Below, one piece after another: positions 24,201-35,367 of a stretch of DNA of 64,000 nucleotides. This DNA is from Lonicera japonica (taxonomy: Eukaryota; Streptophyta; Magnoliopsida; Dipsacales; Caprifoliaceae): assembly GCA_021464415.1 (NCBI GenBank), contig CM038464.1, positions 53,619,328 through 53,683,327 of the forward strand, read 5' to 3'. Position 1 is the stretch's first letter, and every line of letters starts with the position of its first letter. The position numbers were made by a program, and so were the translations under genes. The notes beneath the pieces were generated by a model. The model worked only from the letters and a program-made list of their open reading frames with translations. It was not told where the DNA came from and made no database searches.

Positions 24201-27200
24201 TGTCCAACAAAGAAATTTATTAAGAGCCTCTTACAGTTGTCCTCTAATTTACGAATTAGACAATTTAAAATTGCCTAGTTATCTAAGTTGAGCGTTTGGT
24301 TGCAAAAATGAATTGATATATAAAGTCATAAAATTAAGTTAATACCTAAGACATTTAATAAGAAAACATACAGATAGAGTCAAAATTACATAACTTAATA
24401 ACTTATAACTATCATACAAGTTCATGCGGAAGAAAAATAATTTTCGCCCCCCCTTTTGGCGTACTCGAGGAGGCCGTGTGGCTTCATAATTCACACCACA
24501 AAAAAAATTATTGAAACGAAAAAATTTAGAATTTGTTAATTTACGATGAAACAATTATAAACAAGATAATTTACGTGACCTAACAAGCCCTAAAAATTTA
24601 ATGGGTCATGTTTACGTGGGTTATAAAGATATAAGTGAAACACCTAACAAAGTCCCAAACATGCATTTAATAGGAGGCATATTTACCTAACGATGTTCCA
24701 CAGTTTTTGCCGACAGAAAAGCACGAGCCACTAACTCAATGGCAAGTGCACCTCACTCGTCAGTTAGAGGTTACAGGTTCAAATCGAGGATGCGAGTTTC
24801 ATTGCATAATTAAAAATAGTGAATTTCATAGGAGCTCTAGTGGATCCAGAGTAAAAGCAAATACTCAGAGAGGACTCGAGGACGGCTAAGATACAAGCTC
24901 GAACCCGTCAAAATTCCAAATGTTATAATCAACAATTAATATATTCATGAGAGTAATTAAAGGAGGAACATTTATGAAAGTTCAAAATATTTCTCAAAAG
25001 GTTTAACTTTTTAATTAATAGAAATGGACACAAACGCACTGCGTATAGATGTAATTTAAAATGGAAAAAATAAAATATACTATATTGTTGGTTCAATGGT
25101 GAAAGGGTCCAGCTTTTAACCTTGAAGTTGACAATAATAGGAAGAGCAAAATTGGAAAACATAAAATTTGGTGTCATAACCGCTTCTGGTACCTTCTGGT
25201 TTAATATAATAGAGAAATCTTAAACTAAAAATGAAATTTACAAGGGGTTAATCCAATTGGTAAGGAAGGTGCGCCCTTTACTTATCCACCAGGGTTCAAT
25301 CCCTGCACTCAATAACTCTCCTACTCTTAGGTTGTTCCTGTTCTATTTTTGAAAAAAAGTTTTAATCGTAAGGTTGTACGTGGATTGTGGACCTAAATTA
25401 GGAGAATACATTGTTGAAAAAAGTTTTAATCGTAAGGTTATACGTGGATTGTGGACCTAAATTAGGAGAATACATTGTTGATAAGTAAATTTCGAATGAT
25501 CCAAGTATCTCCTCTGTAGGCGGGCAGGGAAATTGTTTATCTATCTAACATCTAGATTTGATACGAACTGTTTGTATACAGACTGCCCCTTCAACGATGA
25601 ATTTTCGTCACCAAATTATTACGAGATGTTTCCAATGACAAAATTTTCTCCAAAGGTGCGGTCTGCAAACAAACAGTTCGCACCAAATCGAGGCCATATA
25701 TATATACATATAAAATAAAAATGGACACATAAGGGACAAGTAGTAAAAAATTGTGAATTCCTAAACCTATTACAATCAGTGATGGAACTACCATGGAGTT
25801 TGAACTAGACCTGTCCACATATGCAGAATGGAATTGCCAACAGTGTTTCACGTGTTTTGAGTTTGCATCCCCCATTTGGGTAAGAATGTCAACAGTTAAA
25901 TCAATTAATTACCCAAACAGAAGAACATGTTCTAAATTGATATTTTAAAGTTTCAAAAGTAATTATTATAATTGACAATGTCTTATATGTTAAATATACC
26001 CCTCCAAACATATTTTCCTGGCTCCGTTCCTTATTATAAATAGGGATCCTCTTGCATGAGATATCAAAGCACACATTGTATACTGGTTATAATACAACAC
26101 ATAATCTCCATCTCTCATTTTAGCGACCTTTATTAGCTTTAGACATAATATCAAACTTCTTCCGTCCTAACTTTTGCATAAACAACACGTATTTCAATAT
26201 GATCAATAGTCTAAAACAACTAAACAAAAGGCCCATGAAAACCTAGCTAGTCAACAAGGTCATCCACTTTAATGTGGATGGTCAAGGTTGGTACCCTACC
26301 TCTCCCTTTACCCGTCCCTTCTGTTGAGCCTTAAACGTAACCCCTAATTTGGTATGTCCTAAAACAAAAAGGTACTGTAATTTGAATTTTTAAATGAAAG
26401 AAGTATTATAGAGATGAACTCTACTAGCCAATCTCTTCGCCCTCTATTAATTAGAGGCAAGAGGTAACCTGTGCCAAAGGCATTATGGGTATACTTTACC
26501 CTTGCAAATCTTTCATCTAAACTCTTAAAAAAAACATCTCTTATCTAAGCCCTTTAATCCTCTATCTCTTACACACACTTCTCAACCCAAAAGGCTATCT
26601 ATTCTTTTATCACTTATATGTTACTAAAAACAACCCATGCTAAAGCCACTATAAATTTTTTAATTTTGTTCATTATCGATCTTTAATATGATAAAATCAA
26701 CTCTTAAAAGGCATATTTCATCTAAACCATCTTCTCTTTTGTGCTTTATACTTTCATCCTTTCTCTTAAAATGGCATCTTTCATCCCAAACCTCCAAAAA
26801 TTTACCCCTATATTTTTAAGACTCAAACATCATTATTCTTTATTATAGATTTATAGGATTCAAATACTATTATCTCTAGTAAGCCTTAGAGCAAGTTATA
26901 TCATCCACACTTGTTTTTTTATTTCGTCATGGAATCAATGATACGTATATAGTTTGGATCTAGTACGAACCGGCCCTTTAGCAACGAATTTTTATCACCA
27001 AAACAATGAGAGATGTTTTCAGTGATAAAATTCGTCGCTAAAGAGGCCAATTGCATACGGACGATCCACACCAGATCCTAGTTGTTTATATAAATATACA
27101 TACATATATATATATATAAATCAGCCGACCTAAAACATGCATTTTCTACCTTCTTTTTTTGACAAATTTTCTACCAAGTTCAAAGCACAAGATAACAAAT

Positions 27201-30200
27201 AATACATCATATTCAACAGAGAAACCAAAGTAACATATTTTTGCATAATGCTCAAAAACAGCAACCAACCATAAAATATGAGCAATGATACATAGCCAAA
27301 AAAAAAATATTCCCAAAAGCAAGTGTAAACGCATCTCAACCACCCATCATTTTCTTTCTCCTGAACTCCATTGCAGATGTGTGGTTCAAATTCATTGAAT
27401 TATAACTTTTGGGACAGTTTGGTTGGGGTTTTAAAAAATATTTTTGGGTATTTTTTTAAAAAAAAAGCATGTTTGGTTCGCCCATTTTAGAAACTTCATT
27501 CAAGTAAAAAAGGAATCTTTTTTGTTTATTTCTTCCTTTAAAAAAAATATTTAGATAAATTTTAAAAATAGTGTACCATACACAAATCAAATTGAAACAA
27601 AAAATTAATGAACTATACTTAAAAATAAATTTTAAATTAAACATTCAAAAAACTCCAACCAAACCAACCGGTCCAACCCTAGCATTTCTCAAAAAATACG
27701 CACATTTACAGGATACAAAACTAACATATTTTAGCATAATGCTCAAAAAAGGCAACAAACAAAACTATCTACAAGTTTCCATAAAAGCAACAAAAAATAT
27801 ACACATTTAGAGCATATCATTGAAGTATATCATCAGGGTTTTTTTTTAGTCACCAAAAAAAAAAAAAAAAAAAAAAACTGATGATGAAGTACAATCCAAA
27901 CTATTCCAATTTTAGCCTAAAAAAGAAAGAGATCTACAAGAAAATATTCTGCGTGATGCCCCTCTCAGGTTCCTCAAATCAACACATATCTTTTAGAATC
28001 CCAATAAAATCAAAACAACAGCAAAAGATTCTCCAAAGCAATAAAATCAACATCGCAGCAACATCAACGATGTATCTATACTATCTATCTATAATATATA
28101 TATATGTATATAATTATTATTATAATAGTAATTAATTAATCTATCTATCTATACTATTTATCTATTACATTTAATAATAGTATTATGGGAGAAGTTTCTT
28201 CATTTAATATATCATTAATATGTATTAAATGTAATATGATACATATAGGGAAAATTTCAAGAAATGACCACTATTTAAGGACTATATTTACGGACCGGGC
28301 CATATAGCACGCTTTGATGAGAATATTCTTTATCATGTGTAGAACATCTCTACCAAATTTTTATATAATAGTAAAATGGAAGAAGTACTTCCACTAATGA
28401 TATCATTAATTATACTAATTAATCTATCTATCTATACTATTTATCTATTACATTACATTAGATAATAGTATTATGGAAGAAGTTTCTTCATTTAATATAT
28501 CATTAATATTTATTAAACGTAATATGATATAAATAGGGAAAATTTCAAGAAATGACCACTATTTAAGGACTATATTTACGGACCAGGCGATGTGGCACGC
28601 TTTGATGAGAATATTCTTTATCATGTGTAGAACATTTCTACCAAATTTCATCAAAATATTCAACCAGGAAGTTGGTTTACTAGGATTGAAAAATATTGGT
28701 TCATAAATAGATATATAAAATCCAATATTTTTCAATCCTATAGTTAACCCACTTCACTGTTGAATTTTTTTATGAAATTTGGTGGAGATGTTCTACACGT
28801 GATGAAGAACATCCACACCAAATTCATCAAAAAAATCCATCGGAAAGCGTGCCAAATAGCCCGGTCCGTAAATATGGTCCTTAAATAGTGGTCCTTACTT
28901 GAAATGCACCCAATATATATATATATATATTACATGTGCCTCTATAAGAAAAATATAATTTCAGTTTACTAAATTTGCACTATATGATGTAAAATTATTT
29001 ACATTTTGATGTATTCCATGCACCATCATTAACTGCTACTATAGATAATTTAGTTCTCTTGCTAAGGTTTATAAGACTTTTTTTAAAAAAAAATAATAAT
29101 AATATGGCCAATCAATATTCTTATTATTATTTTTTTGTCTATTCATATGTTCACTGTTATTGCGTTTTTAGTATTATTTTTATTATTATTTTTTTCAACA
29201 AAGAAAAATCCAAGCGAAAAGTTAATAATAATATTAACAAATACAAACTGGCAAATATGATAGCAAATTGTAATATAAAATTGTATACCTTACTATAATT
29301 TTTAGATTTCTTGATCATATTGGACATTAGGGGTTTTATATCAGTGGTAGTAGTAGTTATACCAATCTTTGTCCCCACACTTAATTACACGTCAAATTGA
29401 AGGTTTTAATGTAAGTCATTTGTCTTTCAAGATATTATAGGATTATCTCTATGGACTCTAAATCTAACAAGCAAAGAGTATAAAATCTTTTTGCATAAAT
29501 AATTCTTCGCAAGCAATATATGTTTTATTTATTTATTTCTTTCTTTTTTTATCGTGTCGTTTGCATTATTTACCAAGTGTTCATCGGATTAAATTAGACA
29601 ATTGAAATAAATTTTTATTTTGTATACTATAAATAAATTTGTAAAATATAAATCGCTCGCCCCATGCATCACACGGGTTAAAATCTAGTTTATATACGAA
29701 AATGCAGGGTTACTAAACTTTTGAAAAGAAAAGGTAGAACTTAAATGAACGGTTATTGCCACACATTTAATACTAGGTTGTAATTCGTATCAAAAGTAAA
29801 CCATTTAAAAAATATTTTAAATTTTAGTTACACAATTTTTTATCTCTTATTATTAAAGTTATTATATGCCTTTCTTTTTATGTGATGGCACAAAAAGATT
29901 TATGTTTAGCACTACTTATATATATATATTATCTAAATATATTATAAAGAAAAAGAATACTATTGTGAACCTACTCCGTCTCTACTACTAAACAATATTA
30001 GTTCTTCAACTAATCACTAGGCCATTTATAATTATTGTTAAAAAAAAATGGCATGGCACCAGTCTCAATATATTGTCTTTTTTATTTATTTATTTAATTG
30101 ATGCAACAATTATTTATAGAAAAAAAAAAATTATTCAATATTAGTCTACTACTAAACAGTATTAGAACAGCCGAGAGATACTACTACATACTCGACTTTT

Positions 30201-31955
30201 TTAAAATGTACTTCGTTGAGTGACATGTCACTTTTGAAGATAGACTTTTCATCTTATATGTTCATGAAATAAATCTAAGATGCTATTTGAAAGAGAATAC
30301 TTAAATATTTTATCCCTTAGTATCATCATATATCAGAGCTTTGATTGGTACAACTTTCAAGGCTAAAAAGATACTAATAGAAAACTAATAAAGTGAAACT
30401 AAAAGGTGTTTCAAGAGCCAACTTGCCTCTTCAAATTTGACTAAACTCTAAATCTCACATGGCTCGATAAATTATTTGCGAAAAAGCTCTTTAATACCTC
30501 CTCTGTAAGAGGATCCGCAGCGTAATGGAAATATTTAGGCTAAATTTACTATACATTTTATTAACTTTTGAAACAGTTCACAGCGAGAAGGGTAAAAAAA
30601 AACAATAAAAAAAATTAAACGAATGACGCATTATCGTATGAGTTGATGTAAAAAAAAAAAACAAAAAAAAAACAAACCAAATTTGGCCATACGAATGTGG
30701 CAAAATCGTATGAGCCATACAATGATGGCACACTCGTATGACAATTTGATATATATATTTTTTTTTAACTCTTTTGGTTATACACCGTTTGGTCCAACAA
30801 TTCTCTTAATTATGTTTTTGCCCCAATAATTGTATAACTCAAATAACCCATGTTTAAAACACAAAATAATTTTTTTGTGATTTGTATTAAACATTAAAGA
30901 ATTAAACTAAGTTCTAATTTCAATTGCAAAAGGTTCCAAAAAATGACAGCTTGCTTTAAAAATTATTCCAATATCTATTTATTAACTTTAACTTATTTAC
31001 AATTTCACCCCCTAAAGTTAAAAAGTTAACTTTAACTTTATCATCATCCAAAGCTACCAACCGAAACATGAAAAAAAAAAAAAAAAAAGTAATGGGTCAT
31101 ACGAATGTGTGTCATTCGTATGGGTCATACGAATTTGACACACTCGTATGACTCATACGAGTGACACACATTCGTATGATTCAATTTTTTTTATTTATAC
31201 GAGTGTGCTAAATTCGTATCATTCATACGGCTCTTCCAAATTCGTATGACTAAAAATTAGCGAAATGGTAAATTTGGCCAGTCGGTACCCTACCTTCCTA
31301 AATTTTAACCTACCTTTCTCTCCGGTGTGAACGGGGTAGGGTAAATTTATCAATTTACCCTACCCGATACAGATGCTCTAATGTAGCTCTTTTTCGAATA
31401 AAAAAATTAATATTTGCTAAGATGCTCTTAGTTCGCATATGATCAATAAATCATTTATCATTATTGTCAAAGTTCTTTCTTTAAATTATATGCACATTCC
31501 TACAGGCGTCTATTATATAAAATAAGTTTAAGGGGCCTCTAAATATTATTGACAGTGTTATTTTAAGAAGTTAATGATTATTTTTTTAATAATTAAATAT
31601 TTAACGTTGCATCAGTTCCCTTATTAATGTTTAATATTTAGAGTTTAATTTAAAAATATATATATATATATTATATTTAAAATTTAATTTCAGCATTCAG
31701 CAAGCAACATTAAATAGTATGCATTCAGCGATCAAAGATTAAAAAAAATAAAAAATTAGAGAGAGAAATTAACCTGGAGCTAGAAAACTCGAAGAGCTTG
31801 CCGGTGGAGGAGAAGATAATGAGAGCGACGTCAGCATCGCAAAGAACGGAGAGCTCCTCAGCTTTCTTAAAAAGTCCTCTCCTCCTCTTCGAGAACGTCA
31901 CTTGCCTTGCTGTCGCGTTATCGATCTTCTTTATTTGAATCTTTTCTCTCGCCAT
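18254..31955 (-). CDS. SVP: SVP/AGL24/JOINTLESS-like MADS-box transcription factor
   Basis: Type II (MIKC) MADS-domain DNA-binding protein, nuclear, of the clade that controls flowering time, floral meristem identity, dormancy or pedicel abscission in eudicots. Coding exons on the minus strand: 31955-31774, 20831-20753, 20200-20136, 20035-19936, 19737-19696, 19233-19192, 19087-18933 and 18272-18254. All introns are GT-AG, phases are continuous, and the sum is 684 bp, giving 227 residues. Exon 1 encodes the MADS domain ([20 protein letters not shown] at the start, then [20 protein letters not shown]). Exon 2 is the I region ([20 protein letters not shown]). Exons 3-5 are the K domain ([20 protein letters not shown]). 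Exons 6-8 are the C terminus ([29 protein letters not shown]). These motifs and the 182/79/65/100/42/42-bp exon sizes match Arabidopsis SVP as I recall it. The acceptors before exons 3 and 7 (AATGAAG) are weak. Which paralog this is cannot be decided from sequence alone. Confidence 0.93.
18273..18932 (-). other. Intron 7 of the MADS-box gene, with SINE-like insert
   Basis: The donor GT is at 18932-18931 and the acceptor TTGCAG just before 18272. If it were not removed, translation would stop at the TGA immediately after KLG, giving a protein lacking only LPYSG. Around 18545-18660 a B-box-like GGTTCAAATTTC with an upstream A-box-like segment suggests a degraded SINE. Confidence 0.5.
19234..19695 (-). 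other. Intron 5 of the MADS-box gene
   Basis: A 462-bp intron between the two 42-bp exons. It contains homopolymer tracts near 19549-19560 and 19600-19610. Next to them is a tRNA-like stretch on the minus strand (CTTGTGGTCAAGGGTTTAA, complement of about 19627-19645) that could be a degraded SINE. The frame at 19387-19569 on the plus strand is a chance reading. Confidence 0.4.
20285..20580. mobile_element. Probable MITE within intron 2 of the MADS-box gene
   Basis: Left end TTTGGGAGTTTAAGAG and the complement of the right end, TTTGGGTGCTTAGGA, are related inverted termini, and the interior repeats AAAGGGAAAGG/CCTTT-type sequence in both orientations. It occupies more than half of the 552-bp intron (20201-20752). 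No TSD was established. Confidence 0.45.
21460..23444 (+). mobile_element. Solo LTR with 5-bp TSD in intron 1
   Basis: This 1,985-bp segment starts TGTAACACCC and ends GGGAGTGCCACA (TG...CA), flanked by perfect TAATG repeats at 21455-21459 and 23445-23449. It has no internal coding domain, so it is best read as a solo LTR left by recombination between the two LTRs of a retrotransposon. Its length and TGTAACACCC start, and a GTGAGCTCACCC word near 23025, are common in plant Ty3/gypsy LTRs, but the lineage is inferred. It includes a cluster of AGGCGCCTGTTG-like words (21578-21720). Its orientation could not be fixed beyond the plus-strand TGTAACACCC end. Confidence 0.85.
24225..24590. mobile_element. 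MITE copy related to 54970-55285
   Basis: It shares GAATTAGACAATTTAAAATT, GAGCGTTTGGTTGCAAAAAT, AACTATCATAYAAGTTCA and AAACAATTATAAA, in the same order, with the segment at 54970-55285. Two dispersed copies support a mobile origin. The borders are approximate; the ends seem to be near GTTTGATT-type termini. It lies in intron 1 of the MADS-box gene. Confidence 0.6.
24705..24905 (+). mobile_element. tRNA-derived SINE-like sequence
   Basis: An A-box-like CTAACTCAATGGCAAGTG (24731-24748) is followed by a B-box-like GGTTCAAATCG (24777-24787), spaced as in a tRNA-derived RNA polymerase III promoter. The downstream body is non-coding. No poly(A) tail or TSD was resolved. Confidence 0.5.
25243..25330 (+). 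mobile_element. tRNA-derived SINE-like sequence
   Basis: GGGTTAATCCAATTGGTAAG (A-box region, about 25245-25264) is followed by GGGTTCAATCC (B box, 25292-25302). It looks like a short SINE head rather than a tRNA gene, because the acceptor-stem ends do not pair. Confidence 0.5.
25351..25480. repeat. Tandem duplication, unit about 64 bp
   Basis: Two nearly identical copies (25351-25415 and 25416-25480) containing AGTTTTAATCGTAAGG, TACGTGGATTGTGGACC and GGAGAATACATTGTTG. Few differences, so probably recent. It sits directly after the SINE-like sequence at 25243. Confidence 0.85.
25555..25700. mobile_element. Small palindromic MITE, copy 1
   Basis: A foldback structure: GATACGAACTGTTTGTATAC near the left pairs imperfectly with CAAACAAACAGTTCG near the right, around a centre containing GATGAATTTTCGTCACC and GACAAAATTTTC. 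A related copy is at 26945-27085. Confidence 0.55.
26945..27085. mobile_element. Small palindromic MITE, copy 2
   Basis: A foldback with GGATCTAGTACG near the left and CACCAGATCC near the right, and a centre where CTTTAGCAACGAATTTTTATC is mirrored by GATAAAATTCGTCGCTAAAG. Same general layout and central AAATTCGT words as 25555-25700. In MADS-box intron 1. Confidence 0.6.
27411..27674. mobile_element. MITE with TIRs
   Basis: About 264 bp. Left end GGGACAGTTTGGTTGGGG is mirrored by the right end, whose complement is GGACCGGTTGGTTTGGTTGG. The interior has AAAAATATTTTT words in both directions. No clear TSD. In MADS-box intron 1. Confidence 0.6.
28138..28652. repeat. Local direct duplication including half of a MITE
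   Basis: 28138-28366 and 28424-28652 are close copies offset by 286 bp. Each starts with an ATCTATCTAT run and a TTATCTATTACATT segment and runs into GGGAAAATTTCAAGAAATGA and CACGCTTTGATGAGAATATT. The first copy stops inside the MITE that is complete in the second. Confidence 0.75.
28536..28911. mobile_element. MITE with long inverted ends
   Basis: A 376-bp element. The left end GGGAAAATTTCAAGAAATGA and the following ACCACTATTTAAGGAC are mirrored by the right end, whose complement begins GGGTGCATTTCAAGTAAGGA and continues with ACCACTATTTAAGGAC. A second internal inverted pair is built on TTGAAAAATATTGG and CCAATATTTTTCAA, making most of the element a hairpin. No clear TSD. Lies in MADS-box intron 1. 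Confidence 0.75.
30600..31260. repeat. Block of repeated CATACGAATG motifs
   Basis: Variants of TCATACGAATGTG and its complement CACATTCGTATGA recur many times in two clusters (30625-30745 and 31085-31250), separated by AT-rich DNA. Alternating orientations make the 31090-31250 cluster strongly self-complementary. It could be the core of an unrecognised MITE. It lies 0.5-1.2 kb inside intron 1, downstream of the MADS exon. Confidence 0.65.
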
Positions 31956-32056
31956 TTGTATATATATATATATGATCACACGGATTAAGCAAGCAGAATC
32001 GAAGTAATCAGCTAGATTAAGCAAGCAAAATCTAAGTAATCAGCTAGAATAGCTCT

Positions 32057-32065
32057 GTATATAAT
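32057..32065 (-). promoter_or_regulatory. TATA-like box of the MADS-box gene
   Basis: On the minus strand ATTATATAC lies about 105 bp upstream of the start codon at 31955, a plausible place for a TATA box with a leader of roughly 70 bp. Position-based inference only. Confidence 0.45.
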
Positions 32066-32354
32066 GGAGCCTTGGTGGAGTTGGTGTGAGAGAGAAGAAA
32101 TTAAGGTCTTAAAAGCCCTAGCTGGAGAGAGCGAGAGAAAAAGGTCATATACACAGAATTAGGTAAAATTATTTTTCAGATCCGGACTAAAAACAAAGAA
32201 GTATTTGTTGTACGAAAATGATGGAGATAGAGTGAGGGATTAGTTAATGAAGAATTTATTGCTTACTAGTTTGAGGTTGTTTTTGTTAATTTACAAAACA
32301 TTTCGTGTGGATTTGGTTTTGTTTTTGAGAACTAATTGTACAATCGGGGAACAA

Positions 32355-32357
<3 letters not shown>

Positions 32358-32396
<39 letters not shown>
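32358..32396. repeat. GA/TC microsatellite upstream of the MADS-box gene
   Basis: A near-perfect (GA)n run, CT-rich on the gene strand, about 400 bp upstream of the ATG. GA/CT repeats of this kind are common in plant promoters and leaders and can bind GAGA-binding BPC proteins. Confidence 0.85.
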
Positions 32397-32398
<2 letters not shown>

Positions 32399-32458
32399 TT
32401 TGATGAGAGAGAAAGTATAGAAAGCGAGAATTTTGGGGGTAGAGAAAGGTAAACAGAA

Positions 32459-32468
32459 CCTTTTATGG
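32459..32468 (-). promoter_or_regulatory. Perfect CArG box upstream of the MADS-box gene
   Basis: CCTTTTATGG matches CC(A/T)6GG exactly, the binding site of MADS-domain proteins. It lies about 505 bp upstream of the start codon, next to the GA tract, so auto- or cross-regulation by MADS factors is possible. One site in a 3-kb upstream region can arise by chance. Confidence 0.45.
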
Positions 32469-32479
32469 TGAAGCAAGGT

Positions 32480-35264
32480 CCATGTTTCTTCTTTCTATGC
32501 GGTGTGGTGTTTTGGTTGAAGTAATGGCTGTAAAAGGTTAAAAATGAATTGAGGTGAATTGGGGATGCAGCAATAAAAGGAAATCCGAGGGTAAGATTGG
32601 GATATGCGTTTTTTTAAGACTTTTCTTTGCTGGCTCTTATCAAGAGTTCTTGTCTTTTATTGTCTCTTTAATTTACTTTTGGATTTTTATGTTCAAAATT
32701 GTTGTATTAATAATATTCACACTAATGTTGAAAGGCACTCAATTTTTTTTTACACATTCTGTATATAAACAGATACTGTGTCAATCACTTCAAAAATAAA
32801 AATAAAATTGACAACGCATTAAATACATAATTTCACTAGTTCATTTGGGTAGTATTATGTCACTTGATACAAAAAGTTTTTACATAAATTAAGTAAATTG
32901 AATACTTTCTTAATATTTGATGAAAGAACAATACTAACTATACTTAATTTTTGTACAAAAAATTTGAACAAGTTGATGGCTCACAACTCAATTGAATTGT
33001 TATGGACACACATTGAATGTGTTTTATTCCTTTCTTTTTATTTAATGAGTAGTGTTAAACATACTACAAAATTATATAAACTTTTCATTCAAATAGTTAT
33101 ATCACTAATCAAATAAAAGAATAGCATATAACATATTAATTGATTGACCGCGCCAATTCATTTGGGTAGTAAAACACCCAAAATATTGTAAAAAATATTT
33201 AATTAGTTTAGCATTTTTCTTATCTAATTGGTGTCGCAATTATTCATAAAAAATATTTACACACAAATTTCGTAAGTTTAGCGCTACTAAATATTCAATT
33301 TATGCCTGTTCTTTTTAATACAAAGATACGCCAATGCAGACTTAAGGACAAAGGAAATTGGCCGGGAAGCCAATCTAGTAAAGCAGATTATCTATATAAA
33401 AATGTTTTTAAGGGTAGTTTAGTTATTACAAGTAAGAGTTTTGCTAACAATTTGTAGGAGGGGATGTTTGTATAATGGAATTTAATTATCTAAGAGTGTG
33501 TTTGACGTGTTTCATTAGAGACTCAGACAATTTTATTTGGACAAAATAAAATAATATTACCTCTTAAGTGGAATTCGTTAATCTCTCTCTCAGTAAGATA
33601 AAAAGTTTTAATAGGATAATTAATCATCTCTGATATTCAATTTCAACAAATACTAAATATGGGATAGAATAAAATAAGAGTGTCGACTATACATACTATT
33701 TATTACTCTAATATTTTAACCGGAAATGTGACAAAAGGTCTTTTATGAAAAAATTATGAGAATAATATATTTTTTTCAAATAAGGACATGTTTTAAAAAA
33801 ATCTAAAATAAGGGCTTATTTATCAATTATGTTTTAAAATAATGTTTTTGATTAAAATTGTATTTTGTACAAACTTAATTTTGTAATTCAAAAAAATTAA
33901 TGCAAATTTGTTTTACATAATGTGTTTATACTTTTTAACTTGTACATTTTTATATATCACTCAGATAACTCTAAAATAATATATAAAAAATTCCCAATAC
34001 ATAGTAATGTATTATAAAATAAGAAGTGCAAACCTAACTTTGCATAACTCAAAAAGCATTTAAATTTGTAATTTGTTAAAATAACTCTAAAACTAAATCA
34101 ATTAAACACGTACACGTAGTAATCTACTAAAAACATGCAATTCAAACTTAATTTTCTACAATACCATAAAATGCTTTAATTCAAAAATCTAGTGAAAAGT
34201 TAACGTTGCATTCATTTTATAGTTTTGTCAAAAATAGGCTCTTAATTTACAAAAATATTATTTTCTAATTCTTTTGCACAAAACTTTTTTAAAGAAACCC
34301 AATTTTTCAATATCCCAATATTTAAAAAAAAAAGCCCCTTAAGTTTGTGAGGGGTTATGGTTATAATTAGTTCATTTATGTTTGAGGAAGAAGTACTTAA
34401 TTTGTTGTAAGATCTTCATTCTTAATATCATTTATAGAGACGGAGGCGAACCAAATTCTTCAATTGCCCATATCCGACCTATGAAATTTTATAGAGCTCC
34501 GATCCCAAATAAGTTAAATTCAATTGCGCGCTTGCTCAAAATTGTTCACCGGAATGGTCACGTGGAGTTTGTCAATGATCCTTTTTTAAAAGTTAGTTTT
34601 TTGATGTAACTTTTTTCTTTTTTAAAGATTGGGAGCCCTTTTTCCTATTGTGAAGGACCATCATCGGCAACGACATTAAAAACTATTAACTTGTAATTGT
34701 TGCTTAATGGATTGGTCTGTTAGCATATCAGATTTTGATTAGATCAAGATAAATTTATATTTATATTTAAAAAGATTTTCGGATCAAATCTAGATTGGGT
34801 CATATAATAGACAACAAAAACATTGATTCATATTTAAATTTATTTGGATTGGATTATATTCATTTAAAATTTTAATTATATAATAATTAATTTATAAATA
34901 TATAAAAAATAATGAAACTAACATAAAAGTTGAGCCTAATAATAGTCTAATTTTTTATTTTCTTGTAAAAAAAATTATTTAATGCTTTTCAAGTTATAGT
35001 TATTTTTTTATGTGTGCTAATAATAAGATGGTAAATAAAAAAATAATAATAAATTTAAGTATAAATGTATGTATTGGCTCGGATTGCAAACGGATCGGTC
35101 AACATATATCCATATCCAAATTATTAATCAAAGGCCTAGCATGTTCATATCATATTTGGATATACAGATTAGAAATCTCAATTGATATCTGACTAAACGG
35201 ATTTGATTCGAATCGAATTCTGATATAAATTCAATCCATTGACAGGCCTATTAATAAGATTGTA
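32480..35264. other. Upstream region of the MADS-box gene, no other gene
   Basis: AT-rich DNA without recognisable coding content. A partial relative of the 17014-17445 MITE lies at about 33488-33715 (GTGTGTTTGACGTG at one end; GTTAATCTCTCTCTCAGTAA inside). Confidence 0.5.
33488..33715. mobile_element. Partial Tourist-like MITE
   Basis: It matches the right half of the element at 17014-17445: GTGTGTTTGACGTGTTTCAT corresponds to that element's TIR, and AAGTGGAATTCGTTAATCTC with CTCTCAGTAAGATAAAAAG corresponds to its interior. The opposite terminus is not recognisable. Confidence 0.55.
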
Positions 35265-35367
35265 CTCGATCTTTGAATTTTTTCCCAAAATAATGTTTTC
35301 AAAAATCTTTGTTCCCAAAATAATACCCGATCCATCTTTATTCCCAATATAATGTGTTTTTAAAAGT

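Larger units (their letters stand above)
20832..31773 (-). other. 10.9-kb first intron of the MADS-box gene
   Basis: It runs from the GTTAAT donor at 31773 to the CTGCAG acceptor before 20831. The intron follows the MADS exon, the position where MIKC genes often have a long regulatory intron. It holds a solo LTR (21460-23444), at least two SINE-like sequences, several MITEs, tandem repeats and a block of CATACGAATG-type repeats. No host gene is nested inside; all longer open frames in it are short, AT-rich and without domains. Confidence 0.85.

Noticed and set aside
25243..25330. A true tRNA gene
   Set aside because: A- and B-box-like words are present, but no acceptor stem or anticodon arm pairs properly, so it fits a SINE head better.
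31725..32024. 99-codon open frame taken as the full MADS protein
   Set aside because: The residues before the ATG at 31955 are leader sequence, and those after the serine codon at about 31777 are read into intron 1. The true exon is 31955-31774.
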